Source of the DNA: Mugil cephalus | Lineage: Eukaryota; Chordata; Actinopteri; Mugiliformes; Mugilidae | DNA length: 64,000 nucleotides | NCBI RefSeq assembly: GCF_022458985.1 | Contig: NC_061770.1 | Location: forward strand, 5,576,501-5,640,500 | Reading direction: 5' to 3' | Part shown: positions 11,447 through 23,009 of the stretch, piece after piece | Numbering within the stretch: position 1 is the stretch's first letter | Layout of the letters: each line of letters begins with the position of its first letter | The notes under the pieces: model-generated | The model's database searches: none | The model's input: only the letters and a program-made list of their open reading frames with translations | Told to the model about the DNA's origin: nothing | Program-made: the position numbers and the translations under genes

Positions 11447-11734
11447 TTTCTACCAACCATCACGTCCATATCTACTCTGTGAACACAGTTCAGCTGTAGT
11501 GCCACATATAAGCTCTCAACACAGTGGAGCTTCCAGTCAAGTGAACACACAGATGTTGAGGCTGTATTTCAGAGTCAGAAACAGAACCAGCTTTATTACA
11601 GTTATGGCTATACACCTCTGACAATGCAACAACGCCACTCTGGGACTTCCACACAGAGAATACCACACTAAATACAAGTTCTTATGTTTTAAGAGGAAAA
11701 AAGGAGCAGAGAGATGAATTTCTAGTATTGAACA

Positions 11735-14060
11735 ATTTTCAGTTTTTATTTACGTAAGTAAATCTCACATCAGTTAAATAGTAGGAGGACTTAGCTTAAC
11801 AATAAAGCCATATTATTGTAAAAGTATTTCTATATGCTAAAATGTCACTACACTGAAACATTTACCAGTACAGGGTGACTGTCAGAGAGGCCTACAGGGG
11901 TGGGGGAGTGAAGGGGAGAGGGGCCACCACCACCAGCAGCAGCAGCAGCAATCCAAACATGCTGCAAAAGAAAAGACACAAATTAGGGCACAACAAATAT
12001 TAAACATGCAAATAAAACCAAAATGAGGAAACCCTCCCCCCAGTGAGCCACCACCTGCACATCTATGACCAGCCCACCTGTACTGGCACTGACAGAACCC
12101 CAGAATAGAATTAACTCAAAGTTCATTCACGAAAAGAAAACAAGAAGAAAGGAACCAAGAGAACTAACCCGAGTAACTGGCCTGGGGAGAAAACAAATCT
12201 CCCTTAATGCAAATTATAATCAAAACACTAAATGAAACAAGGTAACCAATAGTGCACAAAATATGGTTTTTGAAAGGGACAACAACAGCAGTGACTAGAG
12301 CTCAGCTACACCAGGAGCCAACATCACTTCTCCGTTCCTGAGGGTTGAACATTATACATAGTGCTGCACAGACGGGGGAGGGATTGCAGTGATTAGTCCC
12401 TTTAATGGTCAGTCTTTCACCTAAACAGAAGCAAGGGAAGTACTAAGTGCATGTGCCAGAAGTATGTTTTTGTTTCATATTGTTATTAAAGTGCATACAA
12501 AGGTAGCAAAGGCACTTACATGGCATGTTGGCATCAGCATTAAACATGTTTGAATACAGCTTTATGTAACACTGTCTACTGTACATGAACTAAGGGGACT
12601 ATCATGTACTTTCAATTTAGGCCAAATCAGAAGGTATAGTTTCGCTCAAGGAGGATATATGTGACATGGAAAACAGTTTGCGAACAGTGACAAAAAAATA
12701 TTTAATGGCAGGAAGTCACTCTTAAGTTTCACTCAAAATAGAAGCTAACGACTGAATTTATTTCTTTATCAACCCCCAGAAATCAACCTACTTAACAACC
12801 TCAGTTGTAACCAACAACCCAACAGTTTCACAGCATATAAAAAAGAAATAATACTGTTCAAAGTGCAAATAAAATAGGAAAAAATGGGCCCAAAATAATA
12901 AACCAACAAAGTTCAGTAAAGTCAACAGTCCAAATTAGTCCGTGTCCTCAGTGCGTTCATATTCAATGTAAGTATGTGCGGCAGTCCTTCAATGTATGGT
13001 TGTGTATTAGTTTATGTATCTGTTCATCTACCCGGGTAGTGTGGTTTTGTTTCTCATCTGTATGATGTGGTAGATGAGCTCCAGATGCGCGATGAATCTG
13101 CCTCCGACGTTACACCCTCCACGCATGTAAGCAGGTTTACTGCTCCACGTCCCTCTGGTCCGGGCTCTGGCTCCATCACAATCCACTCATACAAAACAAC
13201 AACCTGCATAGAGCAGCAGTTTTTTTTAAATATGTGGTTAATCTCTTTATCTCTCTTTATACATTTATCTTAATCAACTGCGCAGTATCTATTCTCTTTT
13301 TCTTTTAATCTTAAAGCAACGAACGTGAACCATTCACATTGACCTTTGCAGATTGCATTTTTTTTTAGCTTTTCCCACCGCATGGTGTACAAATTTATGA
13401 ATTAAATCACATTCAAATCATGTTTGAGAATGATTAATTGAATTACTGTCTCTCAATAACTCAAAAATGTACACGGGTGCGTGTTTTAGCTCATGAGATC
13501 AGCTCGTTTAACTATATAGCATTAACTAGCATATAGCAATAGTTTGATTAACACAGACAATTTTCCACAAAAATACCATGAGATACATCCTCAATTCACA
13601 CATATACATTCATCGGTCTCCGGTTGGTTTTAAACATAGTCTCCAAAGCATAACAATACATAACAAAGATACCTTTTCCATAAAATAAGTGAGCAATTAG
13701 CCATCATCGAGAGCTGCTAGCATGCTATGCTAATCGCTAATGGTTACTCACCGGAGTTTTTCTTCTCACAAAACACGATGACACAGTGCTGCCCAGCACC
13801 CAAAAACAATTTACTCAAAAATTAAATAAAGTTTTAATCACGTTTCATCGAGTTATTAACATTAACATGCTCTCTCTCAGCCGTAGTGCGTCTGCTCTCG
13901 TCGGCATCAGTGCAAGAAAAAACCAACAACCCAGCAGAACAAACACAGTAGCTAAGAGCGCGAGTAGTGCTTATGTGAGTGAAATTGCGCGCCCTGCTGG
14001 TGAAAACAAGAAACTACAACAACCAAAAACTCATTCAGACTGTATTGCTCAACATAGTTA
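11735..14060 (-). other. Possible spliced transcription unit (copy 1)
   Basis: On the minus strand a donor 'ccg/gtgagtaacc' ends a putative first exon at 13752. A good acceptor 'ctctatgcag' opens one at 13203 that contains a 40-codon ORF (MEPEPGPEGRGAV...). Another acceptor 'ttttcttttgcag' opens one at 11961, where a leucine/valine-rich ORF starts (MFGLLLLLLVVV...). An AATAAA follows at 11745-11750. A donor linking the middle to the last exon is not clear. No protein family was recognised. It could be a lncRNA, a captured gene fragment or part of a repeat. The second copy, 23010-25340, keeps the same signals. Confidence 0.25.
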
Positions 14061-14061
14061 A

Positions 14062-15055
14062 ACTGGAAATATTGGGGATTAGGGGGGTTACATTGTTGCA
14101 AAGAAGTTTATAAGTGGTTGCCACTTGTTGTAGAATTTGCTCACAATCCCCCTTCTTGAATATCTAATTTTCTCGACTTTCAAAAAGGACATAGCCTCTT
14201 TAATCCATTGCGTACTCGAGGGAGCTGTTGTAGATTTCCAATTCAGAAGAAGGTGGCGCTTAGCAATTAGTGAAGTAAAAGCTATCACTTCCAATTCTTT
14301 AGTAGATTATAGAGTATAGTCTTCCAGAAGACCAAAAATGCCTATGTGAGGTGAAATGGGAATTGTTCTTGAGAGTACTTTAGACATGGTGTTGAAGTAA
14401 ATTTTCCAAAAGTTTGACAGAGCTGGGAAAGAGAAAAACATATGTGTAAGATTACAGGGTGAGCCTCCACATCTATCACAGACATCCACCATATCTGGGA
14501 AAATCTGTGCCAACTTTGTCTTTGAATAATGACATCTAAATTCAACTTTAAACTGTATCAAGGTCAGGCGGGCACAAATAGAGTTTTGGTGAATGACCTT
14601 CAGCGCAGACTTCCACCACTGTTCATCAAAGACCAACCCCAACTCACGCTCCCAATTCTCCCTTGTCTTGGTAGGTAAATATTCATCATATGATTGTATA
14701 GAACTGTAAACCTTTGAGATCAAAGACCTTTGCAAGGGATTGAATAATAAAAGTTCACCCCATGGCTGCTTGGGTGGGAGGTGGGGGAAGTTGGTAAATA
14801 AGGATTTTGCACAGTTCCTCACCTGGAAATATCTAAAGAGATGGGAGGGTGGAAGATTTAATTCAGTAGCTAGGTCAGCTAAAGAACAAAAAATACCTAC
14901 CCTATAAAAATCCTCAAAACATTTCAGTCCCTTGTCATGCCATAAGGAGAAAGTTGGATCAGTAAACGTGGGTTTAAACACAGTTTTTTAACAAACTGTG
15001 GGGGCAGTAAATTCAAACTGTTTCCTAAACTGAAACCATATCTTGAGCATGGCGT
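14062..15055 (-). mobile_element. L1 LINE, ORF2 C-terminal fragment (copy 1)
   Basis: The minus strand codes for the C-terminal part of an L1-type ORF2: SLWHDKGLKCFEDFY, SHLFRYFQVRN, a Cys-rich VCDRCGGSPCNLTHMF and a tail SPHIGIFGLLEDYTL. Everything 5' of the RT core is absent, and the left part of the ORF is joined at 15055 to an unrelated SINE start. It was duplicated with the rest of the unit: a longer copy is at 25344-26640. Confidence 0.85.
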
Positions 15056-15297
15056 TAATAATAATGCATCCGTTTTATATAGTACGGTCACACCCTGTCT
15101 GGCTGCCAATATGCACCAACGACCTCCACCAAACTTCACTCACTCTGGTCACACACTGGAGTTCACACTGGGAGCAGGGTGGGTTAAGTGTCTTTACCAA
15201 GGACACACCAGACAGACTAGGATAGGGTGGAGCTGAACCTCCAGTATCCTTTTGGTTATCGGACGACCGCTCTACCTCCTGAACTACTGCCGTCCAT
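15056..15297 (-). mobile_element. tRNA-derived SINE
   Basis: Read on the minus strand it starts 'ggacggcagtagttcagg', then has 'aggtagagcgg' (A-box region) and 'ggaggttcagctcc' (B-box region), and ends 'tataaaacggatgcattatt'. A copy with an internal deletion of about 100 bases lies at 27966-28106. The right flanks of both copies agree, so they are the same insertion inherited through the duplication. Confidence 0.65.
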
Positions 15298-17760
15298 TAG
15301 CTTATGACTGACAATAAATGCAATGACAATGAACAGGCTACGTTGTCCATCTTGACTGATTCATAATCAAAAACACTGCTGATTGAAGAAGAAAAGGTAA
15401 TTCCCCTAACTCAATTAGTCTGTTGGTTAAAAGTAATTTCATGAGAACTCAAAAACTCAAAAAGACTAATGGAAATTGTTGCGTTGATTTTCTTTGTTGA
15501 GCCAAAATATTTCTTTTTTAGAGTGCAGTCTAAAAAAATAATTCAGAGGACGTGTTTCAACCACTTAATTAAATGCATTGTCGCACTGTACAAAAAAACT
15601 ACATTTATTGATTTAGATCAAACTTTTAAGTAACAAACAATATTTGATGGGTTCAGTTGACTCAATATTTTAGGTACTAAGATCAACTTAATATTGTGTG
15701 CAGTCTAAACTGATATTTCTGCATCACTGAACTGGTTTCAGGTTCTGGTAACTGAATAAAATTGACCAGACGACTTCATATTTTAATTCCCTAAGTGATG
15801 ATGTATCCACTAACTCCAGCCACTTACATTCATGCATGCTTGAGATTTAATTGATATGAGTTGTTTTTCATCAGATTTTTCATCTGATTCAAAAATGATC
15901 AAAGAAGAGGAGAATAATTGGAGCGTGAGTGGAGCTAAGACAGACAGTTGGCAACCTGGGAGGAAATCCACCTGTCACTGAAGACGACCAGGCTATAAAC
16001 TGCTTAACTTTAAGACTTGATGTCACTGAAAGACGGGGATGATGTAGAAATTCATTCTGCACAATGTTATGAATGGAGGAATCAGCTGTAAAGACCAAAA
16101 CAGACTTTAATATCATATACTGTTAAAACTGCCAGTGACAAATTAAATGTCAAGTTTATTTTCAAAATATGGATTTTTTTTTATTACATTTTGTTGAGGG
16201 TTTTTACAGCAATATAAAATATAAATATGTTTACTGCAAGACAAGTGCTCATCTTTACTGTTAATATATTAAAGCTATACATATACAACACATAAATACT
16301 TATTTTTAACCAGAGTGTGACCTCTTCCTGTCTCTCAGTGCAGGAGACCAATCAGAAGCTTTATGGTGCCCTGGAAGTGAGATCACATCACTGTAAGCTG
16401 GCTTCATGTTTCATGAGGAGAATGACCATAAAGTATTTCTGAACAGCAACAGCAAACATTGTGAAACATAAAAACATATATAAAAAAAAATGAAATAAAG
16501 CTGTTAAAATGTTACACCAGCTATGATTTGAAAGAGTTAAGAGTCGGTTAAGCTTTTTTTGCATCAAAAATATTCTTAAAATAAGCATAAAGTTCTTGTC
16601 TCTGACCAAAATATAAGATGTATTTCTTTGACTTCTCCAAATTGAGCTTCATATCAAACAGCAGCTTCAGTTATTTTCTTAGAAAGCATTTCTCAGTGAA
16701 AACTGTTCCAGTGACGTCCTTGGATCATCCAGAATAACGTACACGATAACACAAAGAAATCTTTGAATATTTGTCCAAAGCACTTTACAATAGCTCTGAA
16801 TAAAAACATTTAGCTTAACTAAAATGACCAACTATAGAAGCAGTGTTAAATGCCAAGAGTGGAAGGTTGTGTGTGTGTCTCTCTCCCTCTTTTGCTTCAG
16901 GTGATTGTTAGAAGATTGGCTGCCATCTGTGAGCTCCAGCATGGGACCGTATAGGCTGACTGCTCTCACCAGCTGGCCAATCAGAGACAGAGGAAACAAT
17001 CTGAAAGCCCTCCAACTCCCTGGGACCCTTCTCTTGCTCTCTTGCTTGTTGGGCCCTGCTATTGTTTGAGTTAAGGTTTGTTTGGCTCAACCCCTCACAG
17101 CTCTTCCTTCACCCCCACATTATGGAAAACCTTTATTTGTAAATAATATGGTCTCTTTTGCGAGCGTTAAAGAGGAACAGCAGGTAACTAAAATATTACG
17201 GTTTATTTCAGTCTGGCATATTTACCATTAATGTATCGACTGTGTCTCTACTGATCTGAGTATAAAAGCAAGGACATGCTGGCTTTAGTCTGGTTAGTTA
17301 CAGTAATCTTTGTTTGGAGCTTCCAGTGCTTGAAATAGCAGATAAAAGTATCCAGATAAAAGCTTCCTGTTCCTTGTACAGTGAAATACAAGAACAGAGT
17401 TGAGGTAAAATGTCTACAAAGGACAGTTTCCATTCATTTTAAACAGCAGCCTTGTTTGAGGCGTTTGAGTACCAACAGGGACTTCTTTCTCTTGACTCTC
17501 ACCTATTTGCCTCTGGCACCAACGTCTTGTCCCTCATCTACATAGACAGATATGTGAGAGATTACTCTGTGACTGTTATGAGGATGATGCTGCTCATTTC
17601 AATTTGATACCTGACCCCCTGGTTTGGACCAATATACTCTGTTATGTCCCTGTTATTGTGTAAACATTTATCAGGAGCCAGTTGTAGTTCTATTAACGGG
17701 AAAGTTAGAATTAAGCAGAATGATCCTTAATCTAAACTAAAAGCCTCAGTAAAACAGCTT
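15298..17760. repeat. Duplicated intergenic block and 3' flank of receptor B
   Basis: From 15298 the sequence is collinear with 28107 onward (C unit), and from about 16180 with 4130 onward (A unit). It holds AT-rich intergenic DNA and the presumed 3' flank of receptor B, with no coding sequence. A probable solo LTR interrupts it at 16844-17179. A further 170 bases after 17250, containing 'gcttccagtgcttgaaatag', are unique to this copy. Confidence 0.55.
16844..17179. mobile_element. Probable solo LTR
   Basis: A 336-base insertion relative to the other three duplicates starts TGTTAAATGCC and ends GAGGAACA. It is flanked by the 4-base direct repeat 'gcag', which is present once in gene A's unit. 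TG...CA ends plus a 4-bp target duplication and no internal region fit a solo LTR of a Ty3/gypsy-like or endogenous-retrovirus-like element; the family is not resolved. It inserted after the duplication, so it is comparatively young. Confidence 0.6.
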
Positions 17761-17762
17761 GA

Positions 17763-18270
17763 ACTTTTTGCAAAAAAAAAAACAAAACACCTATTTAGGA
17801 TGTACCCAAAATAAATTGAATGTTGTTCATGAACATTTTGGAGCTCATGCTATGATGTCTTTTATCAGTGAAATCAGAAGAAAATGACATATTGCATGCA
17901 GCATGTACTCAAACACAACTCGTGTACAGAGCTCTGATTGGTTTATAAAGCTACTACTGTCCACATGACACCCAGTGAATTGTTAAAGGGTTAATACTGT
18001 TTAATACTGTGGTCGACTGGCTGCTGCTGAACTGTGTCAGCGGCGTCACTGGTGGGCTGGAAGGCTGGTGGCTGGGCACTGGTTAAACTGAGCTACAACG
18101 ACTTTTGACTAATATGCTTCAGATAAGTTGTAGTGTATTTTGGTAATATTACCAATAATAGTTAGTAGCAGGCTGTTAGTATAGGTAAAGTGCACCCCCT
18201 ATGGATCCACGATGGCCTTAGCATTTGAATATACTGTGGATACTTAGGGCCAGCTCTGCTGTTTATATAA
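17763..18270. other. Replacement sequence where receptor B lost its ITIM exon
   Basis: A, C and D share an ITIM exon and its flanks here (in A, 5137-5690). In B, homology stops after 'aaacagcttgaac' and resumes near 'tataatgtattagt'. The intervening 500 bases are unrelated, with no recognisable gene or element. A deletion with replacement therefore removed the terminal ITIM exon. Confidence 0.65.
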
Positions 18271-18710
18271 TGTATTAGTCTTAACTAGGTGTAGCTAGTC
18301 CAGTTTCAAATATATGGTCTCATGGTCTTGTAAAAACACCGATCCAATACGTACCCAAAATCAACAGAAGGCTGCTCATGAATCATTTAAAGTCACAGAC
18401 ATGATTTAGGATACTTTTGTAAAGTAATATGAATAAAGGTTAATTCCCCAACTTCAAAATAGCTCTAACTGTTGATGGTAAAACTGTTGCATTAATTAAA
18501 TTTGTTTAAAATATTAACATTAATTAGCTGGAAAACACAATAGGACCACAGCACTAAGCCGTTCCTTGTCCCAGTTCAGAACTGATAACAGTACCACTAA
18601 GCATGTTTTCCTAGAGACAGTTTTTGAGCTGTGAGCTGAAACTGTACCACAGTTCTACTGACTCTCTCCTGAGGACTCTGGATGAGGCTGTAGTCATCTG
18701 AGCTTTCAGC

Positions 18711-20110
18711 TCAATTTACTTTGACGTATTTAGCGCAGGTGTAGACTGTAGATATTCCCTCAGGAGGTGAACTGCTCCGTTTGTCCTCTCTGATCATCTC
18801 ATACATTAGGTCGGTCTGCAGGAGGAGAACAGAAGTATGTTTTGTTAAAACCTGCTGGTTTCACAATGACACAAACAGTAACACAATGAAGCTCTAATAT
18901 CTGACTCAGACTCACCCTTGTGACGTCAGTGTACATTGATTCTATGGGAGACCCTGAAAAACATGCTTCAGAAAATAAGGAGCTAAAACATCTCAAAACA
19001 TCATTATCTTTAAGAAACTTTTCAACACTCTCCAGAAACAACCTTATCCTTATGACATTTCCCCTAAATATACGACCTGTTGACATGTGTCTGAAAGCAA
19101 AGTGTCATGTTGTGTTTTTGTTTCACGGCTCACTTTAACTGAACTGAAGTGATTGTTAATATGAACATGAGAGTTCTCTTGTTTGTGTATTTTTTATGGA
19201 TGCCATCCATTATTACATTGATGTTAATGTCAGTTAAAGTATCGTCCTCTCAAGTGATAGTTGTAACCTCACCTTTTGGTTTCGTGGTCCTCCTCCACTT
19301 ACAGATGATCAGCAGAACCACAGATAATATGATGATCATGAAGACTAGAGTCAGAGCCACGTAAAGGATCAGATCTGAACAGTAGAACAGAAACATTGGA
19401 GCTTTACTCAAACAATCCTCCACATTCATCAACACACACACAGTATATACAGTATACACACAAACATTTAGCTGACATCAAATTATTTTACTGTAAAACA
19501 CCAGGTGTCCTAAAACCAGGAGAGAAGGAGTTTAGAAACCTCCTGGTTCTGAGTAGAGCTACAGATCATCACAACTGATGTGACATGTTGTTTAGCTTTG
19601 GTTAGACATGCACTGATTGACTGATTGAATAATTAGTATCATGGACAGGAAGGACATCTAAAAAAAAATCATGATGTTTATCTGTCACTTAGTGACTGAG
19701 GAAGTCACCTCTCACTCTGCAAAGCAACAATTCAACTTTTCTGTAGCTTCACTACAGTTCAGAGGGAAATACAGTCGTGTTTACTCCATGACATGTGTAA
19801 CGTCACAGATAAAACAATAATACATTATATTTACTATTACTTCAGTACTTTAACTTTTCTTTTACATGAATTAAAGTTCATTATTATACTTTTGCTGCTT
19901 TGACTTGATTAAAATATCAGATTACTTCTTCCACTGCTGTTCATGAGTCACTGGGACTCACTGACAAATACACATAGATATAAATGGATTCACACATCTA
20001 CACATAGAAAATGTACCTGAACCTGTAGGTGATGCCTCATGCTGCCCTGTGGCTCCAGAGGAGGAGGATGATGATGAAGATGTAGAGCTTCCTGAACTTG
20101 AACTGAGTGT

Positions 20111-20148
<38 letters not shown>

Positions 20149-20167
20149 TTGGTGATGATGATGATGT

Positions 20168-20208
<41 letters not shown>

Positions 20209-21655
20209 TTGATGTTGATGATGATGTTGATGTTGATGATGATGTTGATGTTGGTGAAGTGGAGGATGTGAGAAATGCTGATGATGAAAAAGTTCCAGGA
20301 GTTAATGTTGGTTGTGAAGTGGTTGAAGCTGTGAGCAATGAACCAATCAGATTGATAGTGGCATCATTAATACTCAACTATAAAACTATGTGTCTCTATG
20401 TGAGTATCAATTATTATGTGTTTCACAACAGAACTGATGAAAATCTGCTCTGTATTTTAGCTATAAATCTACTGTGTAGGTGGATTAGAATCAGAAGTAG
20501 CTTCAGTGAAACAGACATGAAGGAACATTTTCATGACTTTCAGTAGAAACTCACCTTCTGTGACAGTGATCTCAAAATCCTCAGATGAATCTTTGAACCA
20601 CGTTCTCTCCAAAGAACACCTGTACCATCCTGAGTCAGACTTGTTCAGCTGTGTGATGTTCACATACAGAGTGTCAGCTGATAGGACACCTCTGCTTATA
20701 TATTCAATGCTGTATCTGTCTCTCTGAGCTTTGTCCTCAGTTGTGTCAATGAGAATGTTTCTTTCTTCACATTTATTCCTACAGAACAACCTCCTGCTTC
20801 CAGATAATCTAAATGAACATTCAACTGTGATGTTTCCTCCTTCTTTTTCTGTATAGATTCTTCCATTAACAAGACCAGTGTTTCCATCCTGCAGAGCTGT
20901 TGAAAACATGAACAATCAGATAATTAATTTGAAGACAATGTCACGGTCATGTCTTCCTTTTTTAAAAAAAAATTAAATATATAAATAAATACCACCTGCA
21001 TTTTAATTTGTTACTTATCACTTGACAAACTTCCTGTTTCACAACTGCACAAACCTGACAAAGACAGAGATATAGGAACACTAAAGAGCTAGAACGTGAC
21101 TCAGGGTTTTTTTTTCTGTTTCTAATGACAATTTGTTCCCTCAACAGCTTCTAGTTCAGTTAACCTGCAGGTTACAAAAGACATCCACTCTCTGTGCACT
21201 AGGAGAAACTTTATGATTTACTCTAAACATATTTTAGGTCTTTTTGAAGGCTACTTTCATGTGTTTCCTGTGTGTGAAGTGACACTCAACCTGCAGCTAC
21301 AGACAAATGATTTATGGGAGAAGAAAAAGTGAAGTGAAACTAAACTGTGTTTTGCAGATGGTGGAGTTAGAACATTTGTTTAAACAGTTTTAATTCATCA
21401 AAGTTATTTTAACTGCTGCTTTAAAGAGACACATCTCCAGCTTCCAAACCACAGAAACCAACATGTCAGAGACACGGAAACAGAGCTCCCCATTAAAACA
21501 TGTTAACAAGAAAACTGACAATAAACTCTCAATGAATGAAGACAGTTCAGTTGACAACAAAGAACGTGTCACAAGTTGAATGAAAAGTGAATGAACTCAC
21601 CAAGGAAGAAGAAGAAGAAGAAGAAGAAGAATATCCAAGTGTTTCTGACTTTCAT
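18711..21655 (-). CDS. CD300/CMRF35-like receptor B, altered tail
   Basis: Exons on the minus strand: 21601-21655 (signal peptide with nine Phe), 20555-20896 (Ig), 20017-20328 (stalk), 19273-19374 (membrane helix), 18916-18953, 18711-18815 (tail). Coding sums to 954 nt, 317 residues. The Ig keeps all four cysteines (TVECSF, LFCRNKC, SGWYRC). The stalk is expanded to 104 residues, nearly all Ser/Thr, by TCA-type repeats. The tail exon ends early: a TGA follows AKYVKVN where the sisters read on through about 50 more residues, and the downstream ITIM exon has been replaced. The first tail tyrosine is now LMYEMI, which matches the ITIM pattern, instead of QLYEEI, and the 38-nt exon has SMYTDV, also ITIM-like. 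It could be a functional short-tail receptor or an early pseudogene. Confidence 0.75.
20100..20255. repeat. GAT/TCA trinucleotide repeat coding for the B stalk
   Basis: A long (GAT)n tract interrupted by GTT runs on the plus strand, read on the minus strand as Ser (TCA) and Thr/Pro codons of the receptor B stalk. Receptors A and D have much shorter tracts at the same place and C has nearly none. The plus-strand reading as a poly-Asp protein is an artefact of the antisense frame. Confidence 0.85.
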
Positions 21656-21694
21656 CTTGAGGCTGAACGCTGCTTCTCTTCTTTCTTCACTAGC

Positions 21695-21706
21695 AAACCA
21701 GGAACT
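21695..21706 (-). promoter_or_regulatory. Shared promoter-proximal motif, gene B
   Basis: AAACCAGGAACT lies 39 bases upstream of the ATG, in the same setting as in gene A (preceded by 'ttcttcactagc'). Confidence 0.45.
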
Positions 21707-21920
21707 TGTCACTTCTCTAAATGATGGAGTTCCTCCTCTACAAACAACACTCACTCAGCTCTACACTCCTCCCATCTCTTTGTTTCTACCGCAGAGTAAA
21801 AAACAAAGAGTCCATTTTAACCCAACATTTTATTTAAATCTTCCTTTTTAACTAAAATCATTTGGTTTTTAAAGTTGTTCTAAGCTGTTCATTAAATAAT
21901 TATTATTCCTTCATAGCTGA

Positions 21921-22721
21921 TACACTATATTGCCAAAAATATTCACCCATCTGCCTTCATACACATATGAACTTAAGTGACATCCCATTCTTAATCCATA
22001 GGGTTTAATATGACGTCAGTCCACCCTTTGAAGCTTTAACAGCTTCAGTTGTTCTGGGAAGACTTTCCACAAGGTTTAGGAGTGTGTTTATGGGAATGTT
22101 TGACCATTCTTATAGGAGCACATTTGTCAGGTCAGACACTGGTGTTCTCTGAGGTTGAGGTCAGGACTCTGTGCAGGCTGGTCAAGTTCTTCCACACCAA
22201 ACTCACTCTCCATGTCTTTATGGACCTTACTTTGTGAACTGGTGCACAGTCATGTTGTAACAAGAAGGAGTCATCCCCAAACTGTTCCCATAAAGATGGG
22301 AGCATGTAGTTGTTCAAAATGTCTTGGTATGCTACAGTATTCAGAGTTCATTTCACTGGAACTAGAAAATAAAAACATCCCATGAAACTCTGGTGACCTC
22401 TGTGTATCCACTGACCCCACTCTGTCATTTATGTGGTCTGACACTTCATGGCTCAGTTCCTGTTGTTCCCAATCACTTCCACTTTGTTATAAAACCACTG
22501 ACACTTGACTGTGGAATATTTAGTAGTGAGGAAATTTCACGACTAGACTTGTTGCACAGGTGGCATCCTATCACTGGTACCACGCTGGAATTCACTGAGC
22601 TCCTGAGAGACACATTCTTTCACAAATACTTGTAGAAGCAGTCTGTGAGACTAGGTGCTTGATTTTATACACATGTGGTCATGGAAGTGATTAGAGAACC
22701 TGAATTCAGCAATATAGTGTA
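21921..22721 (-). mobile_element. Tc1/mariner relic, duplicated copy
   Basis: This has the same deleted transposon as 10644-11446, with matching ends ('tacactatattgcc' and 'caatatagtgta') and the same internal gaps. It was therefore copied by the segmental duplication rather than inserted independently. Transposase fragments remain on the minus strand. Confidence 0.85.
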
Positions 22722-23009
22722 TTTCTACCAACCATCACGTCCATATCTACTCTGTGAACATAGTTCAGCTGTAGTGCCACATATAAGCTCTCAACACAGT
22801 GGAGCTTCCAGTCAAGTGAACACACAGATGTTGAGGCTGTATTTCAGAGTCAGAAACAGAACCAGCTTTATTACAGTTATAGCTATACACCTCTGACAAT
22901 GCAACAACGCCACTCTGGGACTTCCACACAGAGAATACCACACTGAATACAAGTTCTTATGTTTTAAGAGGAAAAGAGGAGCAGAGAGGTGAATTTCTAG
23001 TATTGAACA

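Noticed and set aside
14307-14981. A 224-residue novel protein gene
   Set aside because: It is the C-terminal part of an L1 ORF2, with its Cys-rich motif, and it is repeated in the next unit.
20049-20546. A 165-residue plus-strand ORF rich in aspartate
   Set aside because: It is the antisense of the receptor B Ser/Thr stalk repeat; the minus-strand reading has splice sites and correct phases.
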